Positions 12,201-24,241 of a DNA stretch of 51,272 nucleotides are shown in pieces. The position numbers and the translations under genes were made by a program. The stretch covers positions 5,046 to 56,317 of the forward strand of contig JBBBWG010028854.1 of assembly GCA_037176905.1 (NCBI GenBank). The letters run 5' to 3'. Position 1 is the stretch's first letter. Each line of letters starts with the position of its first letter. The notes below the pieces were generated by a model that was not told the DNA's origin, made no database searches, and worked only from the letters and a program-made list of their open reading frames with translations. Source of the stretch: Azolla pinnata. Taxonomy: Eukaryota > Streptophyta > Polypodiopsida > Salviniales > Salviniaceae.

Positions 12201-15200
12201 AGTGGAAAGGAAAACATGAGGACATTGGGCCTTGCTGTATTTACTTGGTAGTTTTTGAAAATATAGACCCTTGAAATCTTTATGGAATCCAACTTTGGGA
12301 TCCTATATTGGATCACCATTGCAGAATTGGAGACAATTCCAAAGGATGGAAGTCAACAGAAGTTAATATGTGCCTTTGTAATCTGGTCTGAGAGATTATT
12401 TTGGCTTCTTTAAAGATGCTAATATATCTTTCTTTCATTCGCTCTACTCAACTTATATCTTTTTTAAACATGAGTTTGGTCTTTTTTTGTTGTCTACAGG
12501 TCAATGCTTATACAACCTATTAATACAGAAATTTTCTACCGCATGAGAATGACCATCGATGAAAAGTACCAAGGATCAAAGACATCATCATATTTATTTG
12601 TTAGGCTGGATCAGGTAAATATGACAAACTCTTTGCAAGGTTTCTAGTATTCTGTTAATTTTGCTAACAAATTTTGCATGTTTAATAGATAGATGCTACT
12701 ATCGATGACTACTCACTCGATATGATACTCTTCATAGTTGGAGAACTAAACCTTGCCGGTCCATACACATTGAAGCATTCACCTATCTTGGCTAGCCGCT
12801 GCATGGTAAGTGATGATTCAGTTGTTACAGTCTATCCAGTCTGAGTATCAACTGTTATTGGAAGCAACTTTGTATCTTCTGCCATAAGTTAGATGATACT
12901 GGGTAGTGGTACGCATGTCTTGAAGTTACGTGTTTGTGATTGTGTTCCATCCCCTTCATTGCCATGATACTTTTTTTACATCAGCACATCATTCTTAGTT
13001 CACTTGAGAACGTTTGGAGGCAGAAAAGCATACTCGGATGCACAAGTGGTTTAGTGGACCAAACAAGAGATCACATCTTGAATTTTAGTTTGATTTCAAG
13101 AATGCATTTCAAAATAAATATGGCTAAGTTAATATACTGTTACGCCTAGCAGACCTCATTAGCTAAGCTGTTCACATTTGGAGCAGGAGTGTTATTCAAC
13201 TATCTATATGGGTATCTATTATGTACCCTCTTAATATTCTAAGATTAGATGGTCTGAAACGTCTTCTTTCTAAAAATATCCAACAGGAGACAATCCAAGT
13301 TTGCAAGGTCCTGGAAGCTAATTGCACAATACATTAATCCTTCTTTATTGTGGAGTTGCTCTTTTAACAATGGTGCATTCACCTGACACTTCTTTTGCAG
13401 GTTGAAAATCACACAGGTCTCCAACTTTGTTGCAGCTTTCTTGAGAAACATATGAAAGGGACTATGCGAATACCTGGTGGGAAGACGGACACATTTCTTA
13501 TAAGGTATCTCTTTGAGTGGGGCACTCATTGTTCTAGACTTCTGTTTCTCTGAAAACTGTGGAACTTGGGTTTGTATTCAAGGAATATGACATCCCGAAG
13601 AGATTTATCTTCTACCCAAGTATTATCTTCAGTTTCTTTACAACTTGAAGATTCTGAAGACGGCATCTCCTTACCTGTTGATATATCACTAAGAGATGAA
13701 AGAACTACCGCTCTTAGAACACGAGTAGGGAGTAAAAAAGGTACCCCGTAAGCTCTATGATTGTGATTGAGATTGGTTGCCTTGCTAATATCATGGTTGT
13801 TTCAAATTTGAGCAGGAACTAGAAGATCTCCTGGACCTATAATTGTGGTTGATGTCTCTAATGAAAGCCAGGTTGAAGGAAATTTGACACATTTTTCCCT
13901 CATTTTGGAACTTGACCCTTTTCTAAGAAGGCTTCCTGGATTATGGATGTGCAGAATGGCATTGTCGTGACAGTATCACCAATGGTGCGTGTTTATAATG
14001 CTAGTGGAATAATGTTGCAACTGCGATGCCGGAGAGCAAATAATGATACTGAGGGTGTCGTTGTCATTTTGGAAGATGGCAATGCGATTGATGATTCTAT
14101 GGGGGCATTCAATGCATTGAATATGGATGGGGAGAAGAGAAAAACATTATCATCATTTAATCTAGGTAGTTTTTTTTATCTTTGACAATTAATCTCTGTT
14201 TCTGCAATCTAATATTGATATGAGAATCATATTGAAGGTGTATGATAGTGTTTGTTTAATTGCTGAGAATGCACATGGTATTTTCTGTTTGGTTGTTGAA
14301 TATTGTTCAATGCTACTTGTCAATTACATTGATGAAAGGTTTGTCTTAAAAAATGCAGTCCAACCATATGTAATCTATGACAGTGATTTAGAGGTTTATC
14401 TGACCCTCCAGATATACGTGCTCCATTCTCTAAAAGTACATTCCAGATGTTGTCGACCATATTTGGAGGAATTCCAAATAGAACTTCAGTAGTATAATAC
14501 CTGGACTAACAAGGTTTATTGGGTTGACTTCATGCAGGAAATTATCTCTTGTCTGTACGCCCAGGATCATCCTCTGTTCCTGGATTCTGTCATACTTCAG
14601 CTGATGAAGATTCCAAAGGAATAATGTTTGACTGGTCAGAAGATATCAAAGGAACGAAACCATTCCGTATTTCAGGCTTCCTTGAGAAGCTAAAATATGG
14701 TCTGGCAAAAAGTATCAAAGGCCGTAGTTCTCAGCATTCTTTTGGAACAGTTGTATGTAACACAAGAGTAGACAAAAGTTTGGATGGCAATGCAAAGAGT
14801 TCCCATGCATTGCATCTGTTTATTCAGATTACACGTAGATTTGTTCCATTGTCATCTATAAAGGATAATGATAAAGATCTAGCTGGTGGCTCAGGTGCAA
14901 TTCTTCAGGAACAAATGGAATTAGTGCTTCTTCCTACAATACGTGTGTATAATCTTCTGGAGTCAAATATTATAGTGACTCTATGCAGTGGTCTAGAAGG
15001 TAAAAATCTGAAGTACTCTTGATAATGCTAACTTTTTCTTGTTCTGGTTGTGATTATGCTATCACTGATACAGGAACTGCGCCGCAAAACAGTGTATACA
15101 TCGAACGTGGTGGGAAAGTATTTATGTATGCCGACCTTGCAGAGCCTTCGTTTTCTGTTGAAATTCAGGATCTTATGTTGAAAAGCGATAGTCTAAATAT

Positions 15201-18200
15201 TGGGGATTGGAGAAACTCTGTGAAGTCTGTTGATCCTACACATACTGATGGTTTTAAGGAGGTTGAAATGGATATAAGTTTTAAAGACAATCAGCATTGT
15301 GCAAAGTTGAAGTTATCTCGTGGAGATGATGGGGTCCTACAGGTAGTGTAAAGGAACTTGAAACATCTCATTGTGTACCTAAACAAATGGAGAGTAATGT
15401 ATGTGGCACATTTAACGTTGCATATAATCATGATGTATTTTAACATTTTCAATTTCAACACACATTACTTTCCAATTCATGATCTATTTTAACATTTAGT
15501 TTTTCCTCCAGATGCTTGTGTACACGCAATATGCATTGAGAAACATGAGCAGTAATCCCCTAATGTATTGTGCAGCAAGGAACTCAGGATCACTATGGTA
15601 CTAGTATTCTCTCTACTCATATTGTGTGTCCATGAATTTTCGGAATCCTTAATCAAGTCTTTTTATTCAAAATAGGTCTAACTTATATTTCTGGAGTAGA
15701 AAAAAGAGCGTACAATGGCCTGAAGATGAAAATGGGAATGTGATCAACCCTGGCATGACAGTGTCACTACTTCAAAGGTTTGTATCTTACTTGTCTTCAG
15801 TTCTGAACTTGTCTTATAGCAAGACTGAATAGTAAAATATTTCATCTAAACATATGAAGAATTCAGTGCTGTGGTCACCTGTGTTTTGGAATGTTAGGCC
15901 TCTGTATAAGTATAATTGCTCTGACATGTGAAAACGTATATACGAGAAAAATTCAGTTTGGAAATATGTCAAGAGATGCGTAAGAAGGGTATTCTCTATC
16001 ACTTTATAGTGACACGTAAGCTAGGAGTTCTAAGTTGGACATAGTTTGGAGGTGATACAGATGAAGATTCATGGAAGTGAAGAGGTCTACCAGGATTTCC
16101 TTTGTTCAATGAGTTGCCATTGCGGCTTCTGGGATTGTATTTACTCTATTGGTGCTTTTAGGTTCTCTAAGAGCTTTATCAGGATTTTCTTTATTCAATG
16201 AGCTGCCATTGCTGCTTCTGGGACTCTATTGGTGCTTTTAGGTTCTTTTTGATGAGGTTACTTCAGTATTATTTAAAATGAAGGTGTTATGAAATAATTT
16301 ATGAGGGCCTTGAAGTAGGAGGATTGGATGGAATTCAATAGAGTTTCTTCATATTTCGACTAGGTAATAGGGGGAGATAATCATACTGAGTTTCTCCAAA
16401 AGTTTGTACATAATGTGCCCTCACAAAACGCTCTATGCTAAGTTAGTGACGTACGCTTTTCTCAGACTCAGTTCTGATGACCATAACAGCCTGCTCCTAT
16501 TCACTGATAATAAAGTTCGACATGCAAAATTATCAGTGAGAAATTTCAGCATATTGCTTAATTTATGACTGCTGAAGTGCTTGAAAAGGTCTCTTGAGCC
16601 TGAGATTCTATTAAGATTTGGAAGACCAGCAGGTTCCCTCACTATTATCGTTTAAAGTCATGTGCAAAGAGATAATTGAACCCACAGACGCCTTGTGCAT
16701 CTGTTTTGTAGCTGATACATGTCTCTGAAGTAACTAGCATAATGCTTTTAGAATCAAACTCTTCTCCTCAATGTGCAAGTGAACACATCAACAGAGTTTA
16801 TACCAGATATTGGATGATAATCTACATTATTCACAGCTCATTTTAGCCATTTGTGACAATAACATTTTATTCTTCATTTTTTTGAAATTTTACTTTTATC
16901 AATTTAATCTCGTGCTTTCTCACCAGTCTATAAGTAATGTTCCAGTTATCTTATTAATAAATTCTTACAAGCTTGTTCATATGGCCCTTAGCAGCTAATG
17001 ATGAAGCTTATGTTAAAGACTATTTTGTGCTTCATTCAAGCTTAAATATCTCTATTTATAAGAAAATAAAAAATACGCTATTCAAATCATGCAAATAACT
17101 GTAGGGGCCTGCCAATTCAAGTTTGCGAAAATTTGTTCCAAACTTGCAAATAGATTATATATAGGAAAACACAACGGAAAGTAACTGGAAGAATTTGTTC
17201 CTTCCTATGATAAGTCATGTAATCGGTAATTCTCATGGTTGATGATGTTATTCATGTTAGATATGGACCTAGTCATAGCTGAAGTCTTCAAGGGTATTTT
17301 TATATTTCAGCGAGTAGGCTTCAAATAGATACCCGTGTCTGATGGGGGTTTAGTCTTGAATTATAAAGCTTCGATTTTCTTCCCACCACAGATGATATGA
17401 ATTGATACATGATGGACACTGAGGCAATTCATAGATGTAGGCATTCAGATTCTAATCTGATCTGTTTGATGGCTATATGTTAGAAAATTTCCTTTTACAT
17501 TTTTATGTGCTACTAATACAAAGCTTCATCTGGTTTTTCAAAAAGATAAAAAGATAATTGTGTTGTGAAACAGATCATCCATTTGGCTTCTACGAACAGT
17601 TGGCAGGTTATCTGAAATTTCAATTTTGGATCCCGAATCTTTCTCAGGAACCACTGAATTGAGCATAGATGTACCACATGAAAGTGGGATAATTGAACAA
17701 CTCCTGTTGGGCGTGATGTTGGACTTATCATCTGCCCGAGAAATGTACCCAACATGCACAATCCATATCAGCTCGAGATATGTTGTCTTGAATGAATCAC
17801 GGGATCCTATTTTTGTGTGCCAAGATGGTTTCCAGGTTGGTTTTATATTGTTTTTCTCGTCAAAATTGTTCTATGCAGCATTTTCTTTGAACTGTGCTTT
17901 TTCTATAATTCAGAAGTTGATCTAGGTTACCCTGCAGGAAGATGAAAGTGCAGCTTCTTTATTAGAATCTAGGGATCGTGTTTCTTTGACGAAAAGGCTT
18001 TTTCAAGGCCAAAAGCCTGTCAGCAGCTCGGGATACTCAGCCTACGTTGGTCCTGACATGATTGATCCATCTAATTTCTCTGTTCGGTTCTCCCTTCAAG
18101 AAAACCAATTGGATTGGTCAGGCCCTGTATGTGTGAATGCGTTAGGCTCTTTCTCTCTTAGGATATGCAAGAATACAGAGACTGTCAAGGTTCTGAAATC

Positions 18201-21200
18201 TAGTGCTACAGTACAGCAGTCAGATAAGTTTCAATTTGTGTCTGTTGACATTGAAGATGAACGGCCATCCTTGGTTATTCGTTTCCGTATGCAATCACAG
18301 TTTACAGTTCCTTACCGTATAGAAAACGCGCTATCAGGGCTGCCGATTTTCTTTTATCAAAAGGTTTTTCCTCTCTGCACATGAACTGGTATGGTGCTCC
18401 ACATATATATGATCTAATCAAAATTTTGACTGCTGTTTTACTCTAGGGTGTTGGCGATTGTGTTACATCAATTGGGCCTGGTAAATTTGCTGGCTATGCA
18501 TGGGATGATCTTACCCAACCTCACAAACTTGTTGTCTTCATTCCCAGTAAGATTTTGATCTGTTCTCTTTTAACCTCAAGTAAACAAATCCTTCTTCTGC
18601 TAATGTTATGCATCCAACATTCAAGGGCAAATGCTATGCCATTTTAAATGTTAAAAGGACTCTATTTTTCTTTTATTACTTCACCTGACTAGCTCAACAT
18701 AACAATCTGTAATTTTTTTGGACTCATAGTCCATTATGATCTTGATGAGATTTTAATATGTTACTCTGTTTTACTTGTGTGAAATATGAGCCATTGGTCT
18801 ACACAAGTATATGTCGTGTCGGTCATTGGCCACTTGTGTTCTTTCTTTATAGATCTGTTGGATTTTTGTGATATTTATAGTTAATGTCTTCGATTTTCCT
18901 TCATTCTGAATTATATAATCCATTCCTGCAAGAAACTCTGAAATTTTTATTTGATTTCTCTTTACTTTATAATAGACGGAATATCCTCCCTTTTATACAC
19001 CTAGCAGTTTCTCGTATTAGAAACTATTATCAATGTATATTTCACATTTCATGTTTTGGCATTATCAACTTAGTTGGACGTTGTGGTTATAATGGGTATT
19101 ACTTCTGCACATTTAAATATTGGGCATTATGTAACTTAGTCGGATATTGTGTAACTATATTCTTCTATAACACATGGAAAGTATTAACATCACTACAAGG
19201 ATAGTATTGTTAACAGCTTTTTGATTTTTCAGATGCTCAGATATATAATGATATTGATCTTGATAAGTTAAGCCCATGGAAATCCTTCCAGCCTACAAGA
19301 CAGAAAGGAGGGTTCCGGCTGCCAATGTCCCTTCAGAGTCAGCTAGAGACAATGGGGCAATATAACTCGGATGGATTGAACTCGGAAAAAATATTGGATT
19401 CGAAGAATATAGGATATGAGATATATGCAGATGGACGGCAGCGAGTTTTGAGAGTGTGTGAAGATTTGAAGTCCTCTAAATTGATACAGATCCAATCACA
19501 TGTTTCCAGTCCTTCATCAAAAGTGAATTTGGTTGTTCACAATCTTGGGATCACATTACTGGAAGCTAAAAAGCAGGCATGTGCAAATACAGTTTTTTTT
19601 GCTTAGAAAATGAGACTGGATCTCAATGATTGTCTTGGTATATAGTCGCCAAAATCCTGATAACCTCTGATTGTATCTTTGTTAGTCTGAACAGATGGCT
19701 GAAGTCAGTGATGGAGGATCATCTGATAATTTAGATAAATGGTCACCTTTCATATCCATGAGGATGAGAAGGATTCTAGTTGAATTTTCAAATACACATA
19801 AACATGCGCTTTTTCAGCTTAAAGTGCAGGTAAATTTTTTCCTAAGCATTTGTAGAATATTTGATGAAGGTGCTAGATGCCATGAATTTTTTTGCAGAAT
19901 TTGAGTGTGGATGAGAAATGGAAAGGAGCACCCTTTGCTGCAATGGTAAGAGTTCACAATGCAGACCGCTTTGATATCAGTGAAACTGTGCTTCATATGG
20001 CTGTAATAGTTTCCAATCAAGTGTCGAGCCCAATTTATGTGAAATATTCATCCATCTTGCTTCAGGTTACGATATGTATCCCATGTTTTTTGAAAGTATT
20101 CACACGTTTTTTCTTTTCTAACTGCGTCATAATTTTCAGGCAATCGATCTGAACATAGATGAGGATACTTTAATGAAGCTGGTTCCATTTTATCGTTATT
20201 CCCTTGCAGAATCAAGTTCCAGTCGTCAAATATACTTTGAGCACTTTGAAATTAATCCAATAAAGGTCAAGATTATTTGCTCAATGTTGACATGATGCAC
20301 TTTTGTTATAGAGTGCCTCAAAAATATCCTTCATTATGTTCAGATAGTTGGTAGTTTCCTTCCTGGACAACCTCTTGGAGATTATACATCAGCCCAGGAG
20401 ACTCTCCGAGCATTATTACATTCATTGATTAAGGTATAGAACGATATATGCCTTGTTTGATCCTCGGATTGAATATTGTAGTGCTAATAGATTTGAAAAT
20501 TTTTAGAAATGCAAAATGCACAGTATGTAGACGAGATTTCTGCTTAAAGGTAGAGTGGAAGGATGCAATATCAATGTAGTATTTAAGGCATAATCTCTTG
20601 TTCAATTGTTTGGTTTCAAAGATGAGGTAGTATTCAACAATAAATAATGTAGTTAAAGTTGGCGTCTAGAATATCTAAAAAAATTACAAGGCTGTTGAGT
20701 GAAGTTACTAGGGCAACAACACTCAGTTTCATAATCATGCTTTTTAATTCAATGCATACATACATGTTGAATGATTTATTGTGGAAATAATAAATATTTG
20801 GTCATATGTCATATCTTGGTTATATTGTTATTTATTTATGAAAATTAATATGTATATTATAGGTACCAACCATCAAAGGATTTACCGTACAATTGAATGG
20901 AGTTCTTTTATCTCATGCTTTGCTTACTTTCCGTCAACTGGCAATTAAGTGTGTGCAACATTATTCTTGGTACGGGACCTGTATTCTTTTGATTCTGCAC
21001 ATTAATGTCTGATAAGATTATTTAATTTTTCCATGCATTGTGTAAACTTTCTTCTAGGTATGCATTGAGGGCGGTCTACATTGCCAAAGGCAGCAAGCTT
21101 TTGCCACCTGCATTTACTTCCCTTTTTGATGATTCAGCAGCTTCATCCCTTGATGTATTTTTTGATCCGTCAAATGGTTCGGTGGACTTGCAAGGCCTTA

Positions 21201-23108
21201 CTCTAGGTAGTGTTTTGTTTCAATAGAAATTTCATCTGAAAAAAATATAAAGTTCGAATATTTGTATGATTATCGAAATTTTCATAACCCATTCATTGTG
21301 GCTTCATGCTCCATGATATGAATTGTCGTGTGCACTTTTTTTTTTCTTCTGTGTTTGATTCATTACACTCCCCTAAAGTGGTAATAAGAATACTGTTAGT
21401 TTAATTGAAATGCCACAGTAGATGACTACACATTCCAGATTCTTTCACAAATACGTGGATATTAGTGCAATTTAGAGATCATGATGTGGTAACTTGATTC
21501 TTCATTTATAAATGGAAACCAAAAAGAACATGCAAAACTCATAGATATATATGTAATGGCTGTAGTATATAGCTTCTTTTGACTTACCAGTCTAGTATTT
21601 GTGAAATCCATGGCATAGAGGTGTTCCATTACTTTACACTAGTGTTACTTGCAGGCATGTTTAATCTTCTCAGTGAGGGCCTTAATAGGAGAGGCTTCAG
21701 TGGCACAAGCAGATATATTGGAGACCTTGAACGGATGGTGAATTATTATTCTTATTTTAATGAATTCTCTATGTTTGATGCTCAAAGAAAACAGATAAAT
21801 CGTATGCCTCACTTTCTAAAATTTTGTTCATTGAGCAGATGAAGACAGCAGGTTCAAATATTCTCTTTGCCATATTAACGGAAGTATCAGACAATGTTCT
21901 GAAAGGTGCTGAAACAGGAGGTATTGATGGCATGGTAAGATTTGTTTATGATGATTTAGGTCCAATTAGCTTCATGCAAAATACGTTTTTATAGACTCAT
22001 CATGGCATTCACCAACCATTGTGATGGAAAAATGATATCATCAGTAGACATTATCATTAGCAATCTAGAAATGGGAAGGGACCTCAACATTTAGCAACTG
22101 GATTTATTTACACGAACTAGTTTGGTTATCAAAATTCTCAAGGAATATTGTTTATTCTTTTTTTCAGGTGAATGGTTTTCGCAGGGGTATACTCAATATA
22201 TCAATGGAACCATCATTTCTACGAAGTGCTGCAGTAAAAGGCGGATTGAACCGTCGTATCAAATTAACTCGTAATGCTGGTGTCGATGAGGTACATAGCC
22301 ATATTACTGACATGTGATCAACTTAGAAATATATTTACATGAATCTGTTTATGCAGCCCTACATTGAAGGATACCTGCAGGCTATGCTGGATACTAGATT
22401 TAAACAGGATTACCTGCGAGTTAAAGTGGTAGATGATGAGGTAATATAGTGAGCTAACTTCTACTCGTGGGTGCTCACTCAAATGGATCATCTCAGCCTG
22501 AGTACATTTAACAGGTTCTTTTGAAGAACTTGCCACCCAATAGCATGCTCGTCGAAGAAATTCTGGGATGCGTCAAAGGTTTCCTTGGGCAAGAAGGATT
22601 TCTGGTCGGAGAAACATCAGCTAGGCCCATGCAATCCTTAAGGAGACTACAGGAAGAAAATGTGATGATGCAACACATATTAGACTCTGGTTTCCATATA
22701 CTGATCATATGATGTCAAGGTTAACATGGTTCTTTTTTACAGGAATTCAAGAAGCTTGTTCCAGCGGCTGTTGCTTTGGGGGAACAACTCTTTGTTATAT
22801 TCGCAGTCCGCGCATTGAAAAACGAAGCTCGCACATGGTTCAAGTGGGGAGCAACAACCGAAGGTGACAACATAGCAGCTAAAAATGAACACCAGGAGAG
22901 CAAGGAATCATCAGCAGAGGTTGAGAAGGCATCTGGAACCGCTACCAGTGAAGAGGGTCAAAAAACCCGCAGAAGTGCAAGCAATGTGTTGTTGAGCTTT
23001 GTTCTATCAAGTGCAATGGCTTACATTGATGGCAGGCTCTGCAGGCACATTCCCAACACCCTAGCCAGAAGGGTAGTAAGCGGATTCCTGTTGAGCTTTG
23101 TGGAATGA
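3205..23108 (+). CDS. VPS13-family bridge-like lipid-transfer protein, 36 exons, 3288 aa
   Basis: VPS13 proteins form long hydrophobic grooves that move bulk lipid at membrane contact sites. Coding exons deduced: 3205-3518, 4289-4376, 4725-7084, 8042-8156, 8731-9489, 9577-9943, 10015-10466, 10756-10885, 10971-11095, 11234-11871, 12500-12614, 12689-12805, 13401-13504, 13583-13740, 13816-13871, 13931-14165, 14538-14999, 15074-15342, 15512-15597, 15676-15777, 17574-17835, 17938-18363, 18447-18546, 19233-19576, 19686-19829, 19898-20065, 20140-20265, 20344-20433, 20863-20969, 21058-21206, 21655-21737, 21839-21934, 22168-22290, 22357-22440, 22515-22661, 22743-23108. These sum to 9867 nt with all phases compatible. 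Family hallmarks, from memory of the family: ELDPQ then G at the exon 2/3 junction (about residues 130-135), DGSIVAVKDVHEHLYLAVEK in exons 8-9, a VAB region in exons 16-23, and an APT1-like C-terminal part from exon 27. The N-terminal chorein-like part is divergent and its start is the least certain point. The protein lacks an evident C2 or PH domain and seems closest to the single-copy plant type formerly labelled DUF1162 (Arabidopsis At3g50380/VPS13X), an inference from memory. Exon 24 appears to use a GC donor and intron 15 is only 59 nt. Confidence 0.88.
13931..18546 (+). other. Exons encoding the VPS13 adaptor-binding (VAB / SHR-BD) region
   Basis: Exons 16-23 (residues about 1967-2614) encode the repeated beta modules of the VAB domain, which in other VPS13 proteins binds organelle adaptors. 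Recurring module starts are visible: MVRVYNASGIMLQLRCR, IRVYNLLESNIIVTLCS, YALRNMSSNPLMYC, RYVVLNESRDPIFVCQ and YRIENALSGLPIFFYQK. The module series closes with GYAWDDLTQPHKLVVFIP, matching the conserved end of the domain. Adaptor preference cannot be read from this sequence. Confidence 0.75.
16091..16255. repeat. 89-bp tandem duplication inside a VPS13-like intron
   Basis: Within the 1.8-kb intron 15778-17573, a segment beginning CAGGATTTCCTTTGTTCAAT near 16091 is repeated 89 bases on, near 16180, with a few mismatches and a short internal deletion. Both copies end in CTATTGGTGCTTTTAGGTTC. The rest of this intron shows no recognised element. Confidence 0.8.
19577..19685 (+). other. Probable GC-AG intron in the VPS13-like gene
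   Basis: The upstream exon ends ...AAGCAG followed by GCATGT, and the downstream exon starts after TTTGTTAG with TCTGAACAGATGG. Phase 0 on both sides is preserved. An in-frame TAG at 19683-19685 prevents the downstream exon from starting earlier. The donor otherwise matches the strong consensus expected for GC donors. A GT donor at 19581 paired with an acceptor at 19704 would also keep frame, but both of those sites are weak. Confidence 0.6.
20140..23108 (+). other. Exons encoding the VPS13 C-terminal (APT1-like) region
   Basis: Exons 27-36 (residues about 2833-3288) include PFYRYSLAESSSSRQIYFEH, ending in a segment that resembles the conserved VPS13 and ATG2 C-terminus. They also include NLLSEGLNRRGFSGTSRYIG, SNILFAILTEVSDNVLKGAE and GFRRGILNISMEPSFLRSA. 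The final exon has an acidic and polar linker, then SNVLLSFVLSSAMAYIDGRL and RRVVSGFLLSFVE at the end. In family members this part contacts membranes or scramblases; that role is inferred. Confidence 0.7.
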
Positions 23109-23346
23109 AGCTCCTTTCCAAGGCATCTCATGTCGGTGTCGTTAAGGTCGCATTGTCATACCGACAAAATTTGCTCGTGTTCGAAGCCAGAACGGAATGT
23201 TTTAACATTTGGAAAACTAGGATGCAATAGGTTTGCAAGGAGGAGGTTCATAAAAGCAGGATGAATTAGGCAGCTGGACTCTGCAGTGATCATCAAGTTT
23301 TACCCTCACACAACTATATATGATGGGCACCCTATAATGTCTTTCC

Positions 23347-23382
<36 letters not shown>

Positions 23383-24241
23383 ATGTACATGTGTATCGCC
23401 GTTGCGACTGTATATACTGCTATCTCATCTCTTTGTCCATATCCATGCTTATGTAGATATGTGTGTGTATGTATTGTTGTAATACCTTTGTCAGATGCTG
23501 TGGAAGAAATACTGCAAAAGATGGGAAGCTCTGTAGATTGGGCTTGTTTGTATCGCTTCATCTCCATTCCCATGGCTCCGATGAGAGCTTTGTTTGGCTC
23601 ACTAGAAAGCCTTTCTGGGGTCAGGGATTTGACGATGAAATTGTAGAGATTGCTACACTCAACATGAAGGAACATTTTGTAGATTATGGTTCATGAATAC
23701 AATGGTTAGATAAAATACACATTTCTTTTGGTCCTTTTTTCTTATACGAAAGGACAAGGAAAAGCAGGAGAAAAAACAAGCTCTTGCCCTAGCAGTTGTT
23801 AATGTGTCATGTGTAAGAGTATTTCTTCAAGCTTGCCCAAGAATTCTGTCATGTACAACCTTGTGGCTCTCGGATAGATATTTTGGGCTATTTGCTTAAC
23901 CAATTGGCATATCAAGGGTATTTTGCTATGTATCCGAGTGTTGGTTACATAGGTTTGACTACAACGGTGGTGCTTACAGGCCCATGCAAGATTGGGTCAG
24001 GTTGTTATCATCGCACAAATACATGAATTTGAGACTTATTATTCTATCGATCGGATTGATGTCAACGCTAATTGGCTTCGAGATGTCCCCAAGACACCAT
24101 AAAACTTGCCCTTCTTTCTTGAATTTAACAGTAGAAAACAACATGGTTCTGGAAAACTGAAGATCAGGAAAAGCTTGATGAGAAGAGCATAGGGACAACA
24201 TTTTTGAGAAAGCATGGCTTCTAGGGGCATTTCTGGAATAA
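23109..24241. other. VPS13-like 3' flank and methyltransferase upstream region
   Basis: No gene is supported. The stretch presumably carries the 3' UTR of the VPS13-like gene and the promoter of the downstream gene. It contains an adjacent (TA)n(TG)n microsatellite at 23346-23382 and a short TG-rich patch near 23459-23475. Frames of 60-150 codons on both strands lie across these repeats and look like chance. Confidence 0.6.
23346..23382. repeat. (TA)n(TG)n compound microsatellite
   Basis: A TA run passes directly into a TG run, with TATGTACATGTG after it. This is a typical compound dinucleotide repeat in the 3' flank of the VPS13-like gene. Confidence 0.95.

Noticed and set aside
15778-17573. 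1.8-kb intron searched for an inserted transposon
   Set aside because: Only an 89-bp duplication was found; no terminal repeats, coding remnants or target-site duplications were recognised.
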